Shown: positions 22,182 to 36,414, counted from the stretch's first letter. The stretch: 64,000 bases of DNA from Hydra vulgaris (GCF_038396675.1 NC_088928.1:16227501-16291500), one strand, 5' to 3'. Notes: generated by a model not told the origin, from the letters alone. A program made the numbers and translations.

Positions 22182-23357
22182 ATCGCCAGTTTAAAAACGC
22201 TTTTGTTTATCTTATTGTTAGCGTTTTTTAGAACCCAACCTACCAATGAATGCATAATTTTTGTAAATAAAGGCGTATTAAGAAGAATATTTACAAGAAG
22301 ATTGTTGACATATTCTTGATTTTTAAAAATCCCTTGTCTTAAATGTTACATTTTTTTTTAAAATTATATTTAGGTGCCCCATGAAGTCCTTACGGTCTTA
22401 TCACAGAACACCGCGGATGAGCATTTAATTGGGAGTTCATGCCTCTTTCCTAACCTCGCAAAACTTCCCCAGAGGTGGGGTTTGAATCATAGATCTATTT
22501 TACTCTGGAACTTCTTAAAGAAGTATAAATGTTTTTTTATTTGAGATATCTTCTTTCGATGATGTTTTCAACAAATACTAGAGGAGAAAAGTTTTATAAG
22601 TTATAACTAAAGATATAATATGATATTGTAATTTTAAATACTATTATGTAAAACTACTATATCATTTAGTAATTGAAAAAACCTAAGGTTCCAAATCAAA
22701 TATAAATTATTGATTGTTTGCTAACTCTAGCATGTCAACTGTAAACTCAAAAAAATTTTTTGTTTGGATTGACAGATTCACCACCTTCAATAAATCTTCC
22801 AGCTGAGAGCTTTTCATTGCTAAACCATTCTTTATGCAGGATAAAGTACTTTCTCATATATCTATAGCTCAACTTAAAGAAATCAACTTTTTATTTATTA
22901 CTTAAATATTTACTTTTATTTAAAAGATTAATTTTAAGTACAATTGTGTCTAACCTTATTTCCTTTTTAATAAATATCAAAGACCAAAAAATTTAACTCA
23001 TATATAGACATATATTTTATATAAAGGCTCATATATGAGCCAATATATTTTGGCAAACATATAAAGGGATCAATGTCACTGTCAATTTAGTTGTTGATAT
23101 TGCTAAATACATTTTGAATATTAGTTTCAATATATTTTAATTGAATAACTATGAAAAGATTCATTAGATCATTACTTTGGTCAACAACGAGCCATAGGAA
23201 GAAGAAAGGGTATTTTTAAATAATATTGGGTATAATGCAATAATAAAAACCAATAATTTTGATAATAAGTCTTAAACAATAATCCAAAGTCGAAAAAAAA
23301 TAACTACTTTAATAGCTGCAAATCTTATAAAAACATAATTTGGTATAAAGTAAAAAG
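22182..23357 (+). repeat. Unknown dispersed repeat, copy A (inverted partner at 37 kb)
   Basis: About 1.1 kb aligns by eye, with many substitutions, to the reverse complement of 37017-38100. Shared stretches include TTTTGTTTATCTTATTGT, AAGAAGAATATTTACAAGAA, AGCTTTTCATTGCTAAACCA and GGGATCAATGTCACTGTCAA. No reading frame is conserved between the copies. Copy A contains one extra block, the SINE at 22366-22500. The two copies face each other and enclose ~13.7 kb of nested transposons. Confidence 0.8.
22366..22500 (-). mobile_element. 5'-truncated SINE inserted in repeat copy A
   Basis: The antisense SINE body (AGGTGCCCCATGAAGTCCTT, then CACCGCGGATGAGCATTTAA) extends to a B-box-like TTTGAATC region but lacks the A-box part. 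The corresponding place in repeat copy B at about 37920 is uninterrupted, so this is an insertion younger than the repeat duplication. Confidence 0.8.
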
Positions 23358-23544
23358 GTCTTTCGGCCTTTTTGGTCAAGGTTCGTGTTTCGGAGTTGTA
23401 GAGTTGAGAGAGGGTTATAACCACAATTAGATTAGATTGGATTAGATTGTATTTGTTAACAATACAGTCTAATAATACAAATGCGTGTCCTTTGGAACAA
23501 ATAATACATGATCTAAAGGACACGCAGGTCCATATTGATGGACA

Positions 23545-23765
23545 CTAACAGCGTACACCGAAATAAATTATGTAACAGCGTACAACATTGAATAAATGCA
23601 GACAACGCCGATATAACTTTTCAAAATTGATTGAGTTAATAACTTTTAAAGATGTTGATATTATTGACATTAACAACATCGAGAGACAACTGACTCCAAA
23701 TGTTAATAACTCGGTAAGAGAAACTAAATTTGCGAATAACTAGTCGACATTGTTGTTTGTTCCAT
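23545..23765 (-). pseudogene. LINE 3' end fragment
   Basis: The minus strand reads VIRKFSFSYRVINIWSQLS followed by LDVVNVNNINIFK. This is the conserved C-terminal block of CR1/L2-like LINE ORF2 proteins (RxFFFSxRVVxxWNxLPxxVVxxxSVxxFKxxLD). Only about 50 codons remain. One edge is close to a (TA)n array. Confidence 0.7.
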
Positions 23766-23776
23766 TAAGTAGCCCC

Positions 23777-25015
<1,239 letters not shown>

Positions 25016-25179
25016 TTTCGGAAAAAACGAGTGCAACAAAATAATGCTAATTTAGTTTCTTTATATAAAAGTGCTGCATTTTTTCAATTTAAAGAAATAA
25101 CTATGTATTTGTTTAGAGACAAAGTTCTTCAAGTTTTATTCATCACAAAGTTCATTATTTGAACACCAAAATTAATAAA

Positions 25180-25230
25180 TTAATCAAAAGTATTAGAAAA
25201 AGTTGATTTTCTTCTAATACTTTTGATTAA
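25180..25230. repeat. Perfect 19-bp hairpin after the transposase frame
   Basis: TTAATCAAAAGTATTAGAA and its exact reverse complement are separated by 13 bp. It lies between the end of the transposase frame and the left end of the element. Confidence 0.85.
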
Positions 25231-25278
25231 CAAAACAAGTGCATTTCGACAAAATGTTGACCAAGCTGTATTTCGCTA

Positions 25279-25998
25279 TCAATATTTTGTGACGAATCCT
25301 TTGTTGTCGATCACAGCCTTGCATCTTCGAGGCATAGATTCGATCAGGTGATCAATGAAACTTTGTGGAATTGCTGCCTAGGCCTTTTGGATTTGTTCAA
25401 ACAGTTGATCCTTATTACGAACACCTTCACGATTAATTCTGCAGTTGACAATCTCCCACAGGTTCTCGATAGGGTTGAGATCCGGAGATTGAGGCGGCCA
25501 AACCATCACCTATAGGTGGTTGTCTTGAAACCATTGCTTGATTACTTTTGCAGTGTGTTTCGGATCGTTGTCTTGCTGAAAAACCCATTTTATTGGCATA
25601 TTCCATTCAGCATGAGGTAGCATAACATCTTTCAGGATATTTTTATTCATGAAACGGTCCATTATTCCAACAGCACGTTGTCTGATTGTTCGGTCCGATA
25701 CAGGCAGCTCTAATTGCTTTTGTATCTCGACTGATGATATCCAGGAATCCTTCTTGATGGATCTGACGATCATAGAATCCTCTCTAGAAGTGGTGGAACG
25801 CGGTCTTCCACCTTTGTTATCTGCTGCCAACTTCCCCGTAGAACGATATTTGGAACATAGTCTTGATACGGTCCAATTTTTCACGCGATGTTTATCACAA
25901 ATACTTTTTTGTGACATTCCACTTTCGTAATCGCCAATAATTTTCTTTCTTAGTTCCAATCCAAGACTGTCGGGAGCCATTTTTGCACTTGAAGTCAT
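25279..25998 (-). pseudogene. Tc1 transposase with deleted catalytic core
   Basis: The first ~110 codons after the ATG at 25996-25998 form the paired-like bipartite helix-turn-helix DNA-binding region (LRKKIIGDYESGMSQKSIC, then GGRPRSTTSRED and SSVEIQKQLELPVSDRTIRQ). The frame then jumps directly to DRFMNKNIL...WVFQQDNDPKHTAK, skipping ~130 residues that should hold the first catalytic Asp. A TAG at 25510-25512 interrupts before PPQSPDLNPIENLWE, which contains the catalytic Glu. The second Asp to Glu spacing is 34, so this is a DD34E Tc1. The frame ends FVTKY at about 25279. It cannot transpose itself, but the DNA-binding part is intact and open for 162 codons. Confidence 0.87.
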
Positions 25999-26264
25999 AA
26001 AAATAATAAAAATAAATAATCACGCTTCTTAAGGCTTACCGTGTTGCATTTACCTTGTGATGATACAATAATGCTCTGTGAACACAACGTCTTGGTTGGA
26101 TGTGGACTGTATTGATGTAATGAAACACTTGTTGTATTTCACTTCTTGTATTGATGTTCTTCGATAAAACACTTTGATAAAACTCACTTCGATAAACTGT
26201 CTTGATAAAACTGACTAATTGACTTCCATATACTGACTCAATTACATGTCGATATACATGTCTC

Positions 26265-26434
26265 TTATATAATAAAAGGAACCTGTGTGAACCTGTTCTG
26301 GAAGATTCTAGATGCTTCTTTTCGATGCTTCTGGAAGCTTTTGGATGCTTCTGAATGTTTCTGGATATTTCTGGATGCTACTGGATGCTTCTTCTGGAAA
26401 CTTCTGGAAGCTTCTGCATGCTTCTGGAAACTTC
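26265..26434 (-). promoter_or_regulatory. Heat-shock-element cluster and TATA box
   Basis: Heat shock factor binds alternating nGAAn pentamers. Here TTCtgGAAacTTCtgGAAgcTTC at 26392-26414 gives five alternating units, TTCtgGAAgaTTC at 26296-26308 and TTCtgGAAacTTC at 26422-26434 give three each, and TTCtgGAA at 26329-26336 gives two. On the minus strand these lie just upstream of TATATAA (26265-26271), about 25 bp from the nearest element. The transposase ATG is a further ~267 nt downstream. The order, spacing and strand are those of an hsp-type promoter. The cluster may have grown from a 10-12-bp tandem repeat (GCTTCTGGAA). Confidence 0.65.
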
Positions 26435-26733
26435 TGGATACTTCCTTTAATTATTAAAAAACTTCCGTGACGTTGACACGGACCAGACTTAAGAAAATGA
26501 AACAAACCAAAAAAGTTGCACTTGTTTTTTTCCGATACAAAATGGCACTTGACAACGAAACTCTGCCTGTGCGCTGTCACCTGTCAGCTGATTGCTCATG
26601 TCATGGCATGCTATGAATCCAGACTCCTGAACTGTTTGCTGTGGTAGTATAGTTCGTTTCGTTTTTAAGACATGTAAAATTAGGAACACTTTTTAGCATT
26701 GTTCGATGTTGGTTGCAAATGTTTTGTCCAATA

Positions 26734-26736
<3 letters not shown>

Positions 26737-26806
<70 letters not shown>

Positions 26807-26821
26807 TATAGATATATATAT
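26737..26821. repeat. (TA)n microsatellite between two transposons
   Basis: About 70 bp of TA, then GATATAGATATATATAT. That variant tail is mirrored at the other end of the next element (29620-29640). Confidence 0.95.
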
Positions 26822-27289
26822 CACACTAGTCCGAAATGGCTCAAAACTTGAACTTGAGTTACCGAAGAAACCCTATGGGGGATTAAAGTACACATGTTCC
26901 TATTTCAAAAAGTGAAAAAATTGAAATCAAACTATTTTGTCCGAGAAAGAATATTGATTTTGAATTTTTAACATTTTATGAAGAAATGCCGGTTGACATA
27001 ATTATTGAAAAAAATGATTTTGACTCATTCTAAACTGGAAACACCATCCAAATGTTTCTATATGTAGCATATTTGTGTGCAGGAACATTCCGTTATTATG
27101 TGTATGGGTTTAAAAAAACATTAGTGTACTAAGTGGTAGTTTTAGGAATTTTGTTTGAATATAACAAAGCATAGTTTTCATAATATTGAGTCTTTTTTAT
27201 CACAATTAAGTTATAATGATAAACACTAAACAATTTTAATTCGCATTTATTCCTCCAAACAAATAAAAATGACATTGATTATTTCTTTT

Positions 27290-28142
27290 TACATTCTACA
27301 AACGTTTGCTGTTAAATTCGACCACTGATGCTTCCAATTTCATTCCATATTCTGGGAGATGATAGGGTCTTTTAAATCTAGTTCAATGAACATTGAAGCT
27401 GTGATGAATAGACTCAGTTGCTTGTTCGCTGTAACGCCCCAAAGACTCTTTTCTATATGAATTTTTTGAACTGCTTTGCTTTCTTTAGATCCTTGCCAGC
27501 ATTTTCAAAGGCTTTGAAACACTTCCGTAATGTTCCAAAAGAGCGAAGATTGCCTTTGAAGGACAGAATTTACATCACACCATATGCATGTGACATTGTT
27601 TGGTTTAATTAGGTTCAGGATTGTTCTCAGATTTTCATAATTTTCTGGAACATCTTCAGCAATGACTACAAGTAATTGACATTTAACACTACTGTCCTTT
27701 CCAAGCTGAGAAGTCAACAACTTTCTTTTAGGTGGTTGAGATGATAGATGCTCCTGGATTTTCTTAAAATCACCCTTGGAATCCAGCTCCATCCTGCCAA
27801 GTTTTACTATATGATCAGTAAAAACTTGTCTTCTCTTCAAAATTTCATCTGTAAATGCAGAGATTTCTTTGCGGTGGACCACAGTTTGATGACTGATTTT
27901 ATTCTGATCATGATGAACATTAATTGTTGTTTGGGTGAAGTGATCAGAAAGCTGCTCACCAAGTTGAGAGAATTTCTCACGAAAGTCGGTCTCAACTATT
28001 TTGGATTTTGACACTTGATTGAGAGTTGTAACAAGTTTTTTAACTCTTGTATTTGACAATCCTGTGTTAGATTGCACATGCACAAAATCTTGGGCAGTCA
28101 ACTCAGATTCTTTTTTGAAGAGTTTCTTTTGACATGTAGGGC
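27290..28142 (-). CDS. Second exon of transposon-borne cysteine-rich protein
   Basis: The acceptor CTACGTTTTTAG opens an exon whose first codon is completed by the G of the previous exon. It reads PTCQKKLFKKESELTAQDFV, then about 190 hydrophilic, probably helical residues (for example LGEQLSDHFTQT, VVHRKEISAFTDEILKRR), then a C-terminal segment with NNVTCIWCDVNS. The frame stops at 27505 but protein-like sequence continues in other frames to about 27290 (segments of the type ESIHHSFNVH and PEYGMKLEASVVEFNSK), so one or two frameshifts break the end. No known catalytic triad is visible. I cannot name the protein. Its position between long inverted termini makes it the best candidate for the element's own replication or transposition protein. 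Confidence 0.55.
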
Positions 28143-28371
28143 CTAAAAACGTAGAAAAAGTGAGAAAAATGAAATAGTCAATTCTATGTAGAATTTTTTT
28201 ACTTTTCATCAATTTGGTACAAAGGTAAGTATTATTGTATTCCTTTAAACAAAGACTTGTCCATGAGAATTTGATAAAAAATCATAATATTAGTTTTTTG
28301 TTTAAATTCATAGGTGAAATTTCAAATATATCTGTATAATAAAAAGTAAAATAAATCTTCCAAAACAATAC

Positions 28372-28549
28372 CTAGTGTTATGGCCAATGGTCTTCCACCC
28401 CTAGATCTTATTATTTTGATGGTTCCATGGGGAGATGCTCATATTCTCCCTGGAGGTAGATTTACTGCAAGTGTGTGGAAAACCTCTTCTAATGATTGTT
28501 AAGCAGTCTGAGCATCATTTCTCAGATTTTGATGATGATGATGATGATA

Positions 28550-28629
<80 letters not shown>

Positions 28630-28976
28630 ATGCTTGATGTTTCCAAAGGGTGTCTCTCACTTAGCTTGAGGTGGCCAATTTTGAAAATGAGACAATCACA
28701 GTCCTGGCCTCTTGTTGAGGAACGGGTTTCAATTTGGTTAAAATTAAAAAGACTTGGAAGTGTCACATTTTTGCCATTGAGCCTTTTTTGAAGGTTAACT
28801 CTGCAGCAATCACAAACTCCCAAGGGAACCTTTTGATCGGCAAAATTAATTTCATCAGAAAATATTTCTTTGACTCGCTCAATCAAGAAGGAGGTTAAAA
28901 CTCTTTCAGACTTTCTCATACAAAGAAAACAAACAGTTTTTCTGCAATCATCATGCAATTTAGCTGATTTAGGCAT
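28372..28976 (-). CDS. First exon of transposon-borne cysteine-rich protein
   Basis: From an ATG at 28974-28976 (another in-frame ATG is at 29001-29003) the protein starts MPKSAKLHDDCRKTVCFLC and continues to VPLGVCDCCRVNLQKR. This C-x4-C-x2-C...C-x2-C arrangement looks like a zinc-binding domain. A later CDCLIF and, past a TGA, CSDCLTIIRRGFPHTC add further C-x2-C/H-x-C clusters. Between them lies a run of ~30 serines encoded by a (TCA)n microsatellite. After that run come the in-frame TGA (28515-28517) and a +1 shift just before the donor CTAG|GTATTG. Spliced to the next exon in phase 1. Function unknown; DNA or RNA binding through the zinc modules is an inference. Confidence 0.6.
28530..28626. 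repeat. (TGA)n trinucleotide microsatellite inside a coding exon
   Basis: About 32 TGA/GAT units, with one AATGAT interruption near 28548. On the coding minus strand it reads as a polyserine tract; length changes in multiples of three keep the frame. Confidence 0.92.
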
Positions 28977-29619
28977 TTTTAATGAAATAGCTTGATTTGA
29001 CACAATTCATATAGCAAAGCAACTAAGGGTCAATGTCTTTTCCCGAAAAAAGAGAAAAAAACGTTTTGCCAGGTTGCCACCCTTATTATGACATTATGCA
29101 AACTACCAATTTAGCATTTTTAGGTTAATTCAAAAAGCATTATTTCTGTCCTGTTATAATTACTTACACTTTGAACTTTTAAATGAGGTGTTTAGAAATA
29201 TACATTGAAAATTTAGGATCTTTAAATATTAACACTCTTACACTAGAATTTTTTGGAATGAGTGAAAATCTTAATAAAAAGAAAGTTTTTATAAACTTTT
29301 AAACACAATAACATAAAAGTTAATTTCCAAACACTAAAATATGCTGCATATAGAAATATTTGAATGGTATTTCCAGTTTAGAATGAGTCAAAATTATTTT
29401 TTTCAATAATTATGTCAACCGGCATTTCTTTATAAAATGTTAAAAATTCAAAATCAATTTTCTTTTTCAGTTCCTATTTCAAGTTCCTAGTTCCTATTTC
29501 AAAAAGTGCAAAAATTTCAATTTTTGCACTTTTTGAAATAGGAACATGTGTACTTTAATCCCCCAAAGGGTTTCTTCGGAAACTCAAGTTCAAGTTTTGA
29601 GCCATTTCGGACTAGTGTG

Positions 29620-29790
<171 letters not shown>

Positions 29791-31549
29791 GACCACACGG
29801 GTAAAACCACAGATGTCACATTTTTCTCATTTTGAGAAAAATGAAATTTAGTGTTTAGTGACATTAGATATCTGCTTATTAATAATATATCTAATTAAAA
29901 ATATATTTTTATGACTATTTAGTCCTAACACAATATATAAATGCAATTTTTGTGCTGAATACAAAAATTATTTATTCACAGTGTTCTTTTAAAAACAAGA
30001 CACCCCTTATTTACTTTAAAAAAATTCAAATAAAAAAATATATGAAAGTTTTTATTTTACTTTATACAAAATATCATTGCAACCTTTTCTCTTCCCCAAC
30101 CTCATCTATTTATCATAAATGATTTCATGATGTCTTTGTACCATCACATTGTATCAAGTTTGTATAAGCCATACAAAAACCAATTGTGAACACACCGTTA
30201 ATAAAAAAGTGTTTTTTTAATTTCAAAGACAAATAAAATAAATTTTTCAAAAATAAGAAAAAGGAATATCAAATGTCTTATTTTGCCCAGTTGGAAAATG
30301 TTTAATGAGTTTTGAAATTTTTAACAAAAAAGAGACAACAGAGCTATGTATGCTTGTTTCACTTTATCAGCCACTTTGACCTTTGATCTAAACATAAGGA
30401 CCATATCACACATAAAATTAAATATTTCCAATTTTCCATATAATTCAATTTTAACTAGCCTTTAATCTTTTAATTTCTTTAAGTGAACATGTCTTAAATG
30501 AACAAACAACCAAGAAGTTTGGCTTTGAAACTCTGCAAATTTCAGAAATTTTTCTTGTATCATGTTTGTATATAATATTGAATTATTATAGTTTTTTGTG
30601 AGATCGTATAGTGTTTCTAACAGACACTTTTGATTTGCAATGGCCATGTTTCTATCACATTCTGTAGGTGTCATGCCTATACAGAATGTAACAGAGTTCT
30701 AATTAGTAGTGAAATAGTAATGCTGTCAAGTTTTTCAGTTTTATGAACTAGATAATAAAATCGATCTAAAAATTTTCATTTTATACTTTGCCTAGCACAT
30801 AAATTGCAAATTAGCTTGATATCTTTTATATTGGAGATAACAAATAATTTAAAATCATGCTGCATAGAACATGCATCATCAGACCAATAGTCCAATAGTC
30901 AAAATCAGTATATTGAGTCGATTTTTTACTTTGTTAGGATAGAAAAGGTACACTTTATGAATAAAAACAAAAGTTGAAATAATTCAAGAGAAAATTTTTG
31001 TCATTATAAAAAAAAACTTATTATATACATCAGGGACGTGGTGGTCCAGTACGAGGGTACGAGGACTTGTACTGGGCCTTTAATCTGGCTCAGGAAACTG
31101 GGCCTCCAATCCTCAAACAGAAAAAATTTATTTCAGTTCAATAAGTTTCTATCAGAGCATTTTTTACAACATTTAATTTAACTTGCTTTCACGTCGGTTT
31201 GTTTGTTTATTTGTTTGTTTGGTGTCCGCTCAAAATAAATACTAGGTCAGCAGTAATAATAAAAAAATACGCTAAACTTTCGTTTAGCGTAAATAAAAGA
31301 AATCGTTAAGAAAAGTAATTAAAGAAACAAAAAATAAAAAACTTTGTCTAGCGTAAATAAATAAAACCGATGATGAATAATAATAATATTTATACTGTAA
31401 AAAAGTAAGTAACGTTTTAATACTTTACTTATAAATAGTAATTAAAAATAATAAATAATGTTTCTAAAGTAAATAAATAAAAAAATATCTTATAAACGTA
31501 GAAATATAAAGAAGAAAGCTAAATATAAAAAAGAATCTGGAAACTGAAT

Positions 31550-31738
31550 ATGATCGATTGTCTTGCTCGAGAAAGAAAACGGAAATTTCGAGCTAGAACA
31601 AATGAGTCAGCTGAACAACGAACATCTAGGCTAAATAAAAGAAGAGAACGATATGTTAAGGCAATGGCGGCTGAAACAAAAGAAGGTAGAGGCAGATGTA
31701 TTGTTAAACTAAAAGAATACCGAAAACAACCATTTTAG
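31550..31738 (+). CDS. Arginine-rich N-terminal motif frame, unrecognised
   Basis: 62 codons beginning MIDCLARERKRKFRARTNES and continuing QRTSRLNKRRERYVKAMAAE. Repeated R/K-rich helices of the form RLxxRRERxRKxxAxE occur ahead of several transposon-encoded proteins in invertebrates, but I cannot assign this one. It lies inside the hAT element and may be an exon of it or a remnant of something else. Confidence 0.4.
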   Translation: MIDCLARERKRKFRARTNESAEQRTSRLNKRRERYVKAMAAETKEGRGRCIVKLKEYRKQPF

Positions 31739-32552
31739 CGAGGAACGATTAAAAAATGTGTCCTCTTTATCTGAAATTAACCATCTCATCAATAAAAAAA
31801 ATAGAAAATTGTTATTGAAAAGTTCAAAACTATAAATATATAAAATCCATGAATTCATTTGCTTTACATTGATAAATATGGTTAATATATGTTTGATAAA
31901 TGATATTGTGTGTTTAATGAGTTTTTGTTATTACTTTCATTCACTACTACTCAATATGCTCCAGTCCACTCGCTATTGGTCCATGGAATTTATAAATAGT
32001 ACAACTCTGTATAAATTCCATGGACCGATAGTAGTTATAACTCAAACGAAAGAAACCAATGCCGTGGTGTCTATCATAGGACTAGTTTTAATTTTATATT
32101 TATTTATATTTCAGGTGAAATAAATGAAAAAAAAAGAAAGAATCAACATTGAAATACAAATCTGGTGCTGAAAAAAATGCTCAAAAAACGACAATATGAA
32201 TAAAAAGCAGCTAGTAATGATACAAAACAATTAAAGTTAACGGCAGGTCTCGCGTCAGTGCAGGTGCCACAAATACAGAGAAAAGCTAGGACATCATTTA
32301 CAGCAACAGGGAATATAGAACTAACATCAACATCCATTGTGAATATCACAAGTAAGCATTATTGAAACAGAGCCAATAAAAGAGATTAGTGACCAATCAT
32401 TTGTTCAAGAAACAGACAATAATCAAGATGTTATAATTGCAGCAGATAAAGGAGCAGAACTAGAATATTCAGACACATTCTGAAACCAAAAAATTACTGA
32501 AACTGAGAGAGTGCCTGTAGAAATGGGTTACTATGAAGTGCCTGTAACTGCA

Positions 32553-32706
32553 GCGGCGGACCAATAAAGATTATTTAGCTACTCAACAACGGCTCAAAGA
32601 TTTTTTAGCGGCTCAAGTGCCTGTAACTGCAGCAGCGGACCAATAAAGATTATTTAGCGGCGGACCAATAAAGATTATTCAGCGGCTCTACCAATAAAGA
32701 TTATTT
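32553..32706. repeat. Tandem repeat of GCGGCGGACCAATAAAGATT units
   Basis: Four imperfect copies of the GACCAATAAAGATTATTTAG block, two of them preceded by GTGCCTGTAACTGCAGC. Located inside the hAT element, upstream of its transposase remnant. Confidence 0.75.
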
Positions 32707-33055
32707 AGAAGTAACCAGATAACGTTGTAAATGCCACCTAAAATGATCCAGCAATATTTCTAGAGCTGAAAAATGCAAAGAAGATTGATAAAAAGCAATT
32801 TAATGTATTAAGGCCAAAAAAGCCAACAAAACATTCAAGGTTATCTAAGTATCACACTGAATCAGTTAAAATTAATGACAATGAAGTTGTGCAGAAAAAG
32901 TCATGGCTAACTTACTCTCTGCTATTGCTTGTTTATGTTTTGGATCAAGATAGGACAGAAATTTTTTACGTGATGGGTTTGATAATTGGTCAAACTTACG
33001 TCACATCATAACAAAGCATTGCATCCAGAAAAACCATCGAAATGCTGCTGAAGCT

Positions 33056-34760
33056 ATGGTCCATGCATTATCAGACTCCACAATTGATAAAATATTAAAT
33101 ATTGAAACCACGAAACATCTGAAAAAGAAACGTAAAGAAGCGGGGAAACTACATCAATACCTAATACGAGTTATTGATGCTATTCGGTATTTGATCGCAG
33201 AGAGTAAAAACTTACGTGGAAATGAGGAAGCCAACTTTTACAATGACTCTGAAAAAAGTGAAATCTTTCAATGTGGCGCGGTTAAATTTCTAAAGTTGTT
33301 AAATTTACTCAGTCAGTATGATGAGGTGCTGAATGAAAAACTTTCAAATGTTCACAGTACTCAAAAACAATCTGCTGGATGGAGTGCTAGAATTTCGCCT
33401 CTTTCTAATATACACAAAACAAGCTAATTCATACTATGACACAGATAGTCAAGAAGGGTATTCCAGAAAAGGTAAATAACTCAGTATTTATTTCAACATT
33501 AGCTGATGGCAACAATGGTATTACACTCTACGAGCAAACTTCTATTGTATTACGCTATGTTATGCTTGCTGCAGAAGAGGTCGTTTTAAAGGAACATCTG
33601 ATTTCAATGGTTGAAACTGGAACAACAACTGGCGAAGGAAAAAGCGAAAAATCAAAGATGAAATCAAATCAGTTAACGTAGATATTTAAAAGTGTATAGG
33701 TATGTCTTTTGATGGTGCAAGCAATATGCAAGGAATAAACAAAGGAGTTGTAACACATTTGAAGCAGTGTTCTTCCATGGCAACAAATATTTATTGTGGA
33801 TCTCATGGAACAATTCTGGTTATGAAAGTTTGTGCAAAATCTTCTGTTGTTTCTGTTCACTTTTTTTGAACAGAAAACAAGCCTGGTAATGTGCAGAAAC
33901 TAAAGACTTTTCTATAGGGAAGCTCAAGGAAACGAAATAATATTTTTGAAAAGTGCAAATCTCTTCTTAAGGATGTGAATCAATCTATTGAACTCGCTGC
34001 TATCCAAAGCGTTCATTTCAGCGCCTTACAAAATGCCACCGACCAACTGCTGACACTATACAAGGCAGTAATCGATTGCCTTGAACAAATTTCAAATGAC
34101 ATGGAACTTAAAATGTATATTCGAAGTGAAGCACAAGGTCTTTTATCCCGATTTCAGTCATATGAAACAATTGTAACTTTATGTCTCTTCAAAGAAATTT
34201 TTACTATCTTGGGTCCCCTAAATAAAATTCTTCAAGGAAAAACACTTGATTTTTTGTTTGCTATAATGTCTGTCGATGTATCACTGGAAAAGCTTAAAGT
34301 ATCAAGGAACAGTGCTGACCAAAATGCTATTTTATCTACTGTTAAAGTTGCAACTGGGGCTCAGCTTGAACAACAAATATTTGATGAGAATAGGACTGGC
34401 AGAAAGAAACGACTGGACTTCGATGAAACAGAAGTTCAGCGACTTACTCAGTGTTTTATACTCTAGTGGATTCAGCAACTGCAATTTTTGCTGACAAATT
34501 TTATTTACAGCGGAAATTTTTAGAAAGCATAGACACCTTTTATTGAAGAATATATGTGAAGATTTTAGTCATAGTTTTCATAACTCTAATTCACAAGAAA
34601 AAAATCAATCAGTGCTTGAAAAAATCAAAATTGGTATCAGTTTAAATGAATTCACTACTGAAATGGTTGATTTTGTGGAGATCTACAGAAAGGCTGCTGA
34701 GAAGGATAACATAACTTTGCCTTCTTTCCTCACCACTTTACTTCACCGGGCCCCTCTTCT
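33056..34760 (+). pseudogene. hAT transposase (TTF/ZMYM-like type), degraded
   Basis: Open segments at 33056-33427, 33436-33681 and 33975-34466 read as hAT transposase of the kind often annotated as zinc-finger MYM-type or TTF-type. They run from a helical region (KLHQYLIRVIDAIRYLIAES, then FLKLLNLLSQYDEVL) into a segment like YTLxEQTSIVLRYV. A region near 33690-33790 resembles the catalytic GASNM/GVVTHL block, and a long C-terminal part follows (LELKMYIRSEAQGLLSRF, then EIFTILGPLNKILQG). Frameshifts and stops separate the pieces. The final PxxSxxxER dimerisation motif was not seen before the right terminus. Confidence 0.75.
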
Positions 34761-34800
34761 GGAAATTCGTACCTGCTTTTTAGGTGCCACCACGTCTTTG

Positions 34801-36414
<1,614 letters not shown>

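Larger units (their letters stand above)
26822..29619 (-). mobile_element. 2.8-kb element with ~270-bp inverted termini, unknown superfamily
   Basis: Both ends start CACACTAGTCCGAAATGGCT and stay alignable for ~250-280 bp (26822-27077 with 29344-29619), sharing blocks such as GGGGGATTAAAGTACACATG and AAATGCCGGTTGACATAATT. The symmetry even extends outward into GATATAGATATATATAT. The element is bordered by (TA)n on both sides. It encodes one two-exon cysteine-rich protein on the minus strand. I see no DDE, hAT or helicase signature, so the superfamily is unassigned. Confidence 0.8.
31031..34800 (+). mobile_element. hAT transposon with perfect 8-bp target duplication
   Basis: The ends read inward are CAGGGACGTGGTGGTCCAGT (left) and CAAAGACGTGGTGGCACCTA (right), sharing GACGTGGTGG. 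ATATACAT at 31023-31030 is repeated exactly at 34801-34808. Length is 3770 bp, close to autonomous hAT size. The interior holds a degraded transposase, a 30-bp-type tandem repeat and a small arginine-rich frame. Confidence 0.9.

Noticed and set aside
28435-28791. Polyaspartate reading frame on the plus strand
   Set aside because: It is the reverse strand of the (TCA)n serine tract in the minus-strand exon; the flanking plus-strand residues have no motif.
30462-30674. Possible FERM-type exon (starts MTPTECDRNMAIA)
   Set aside because: Only a short N-terminal resemblance to the GMTPxEA motif; the remainder has no match and no splice sites.
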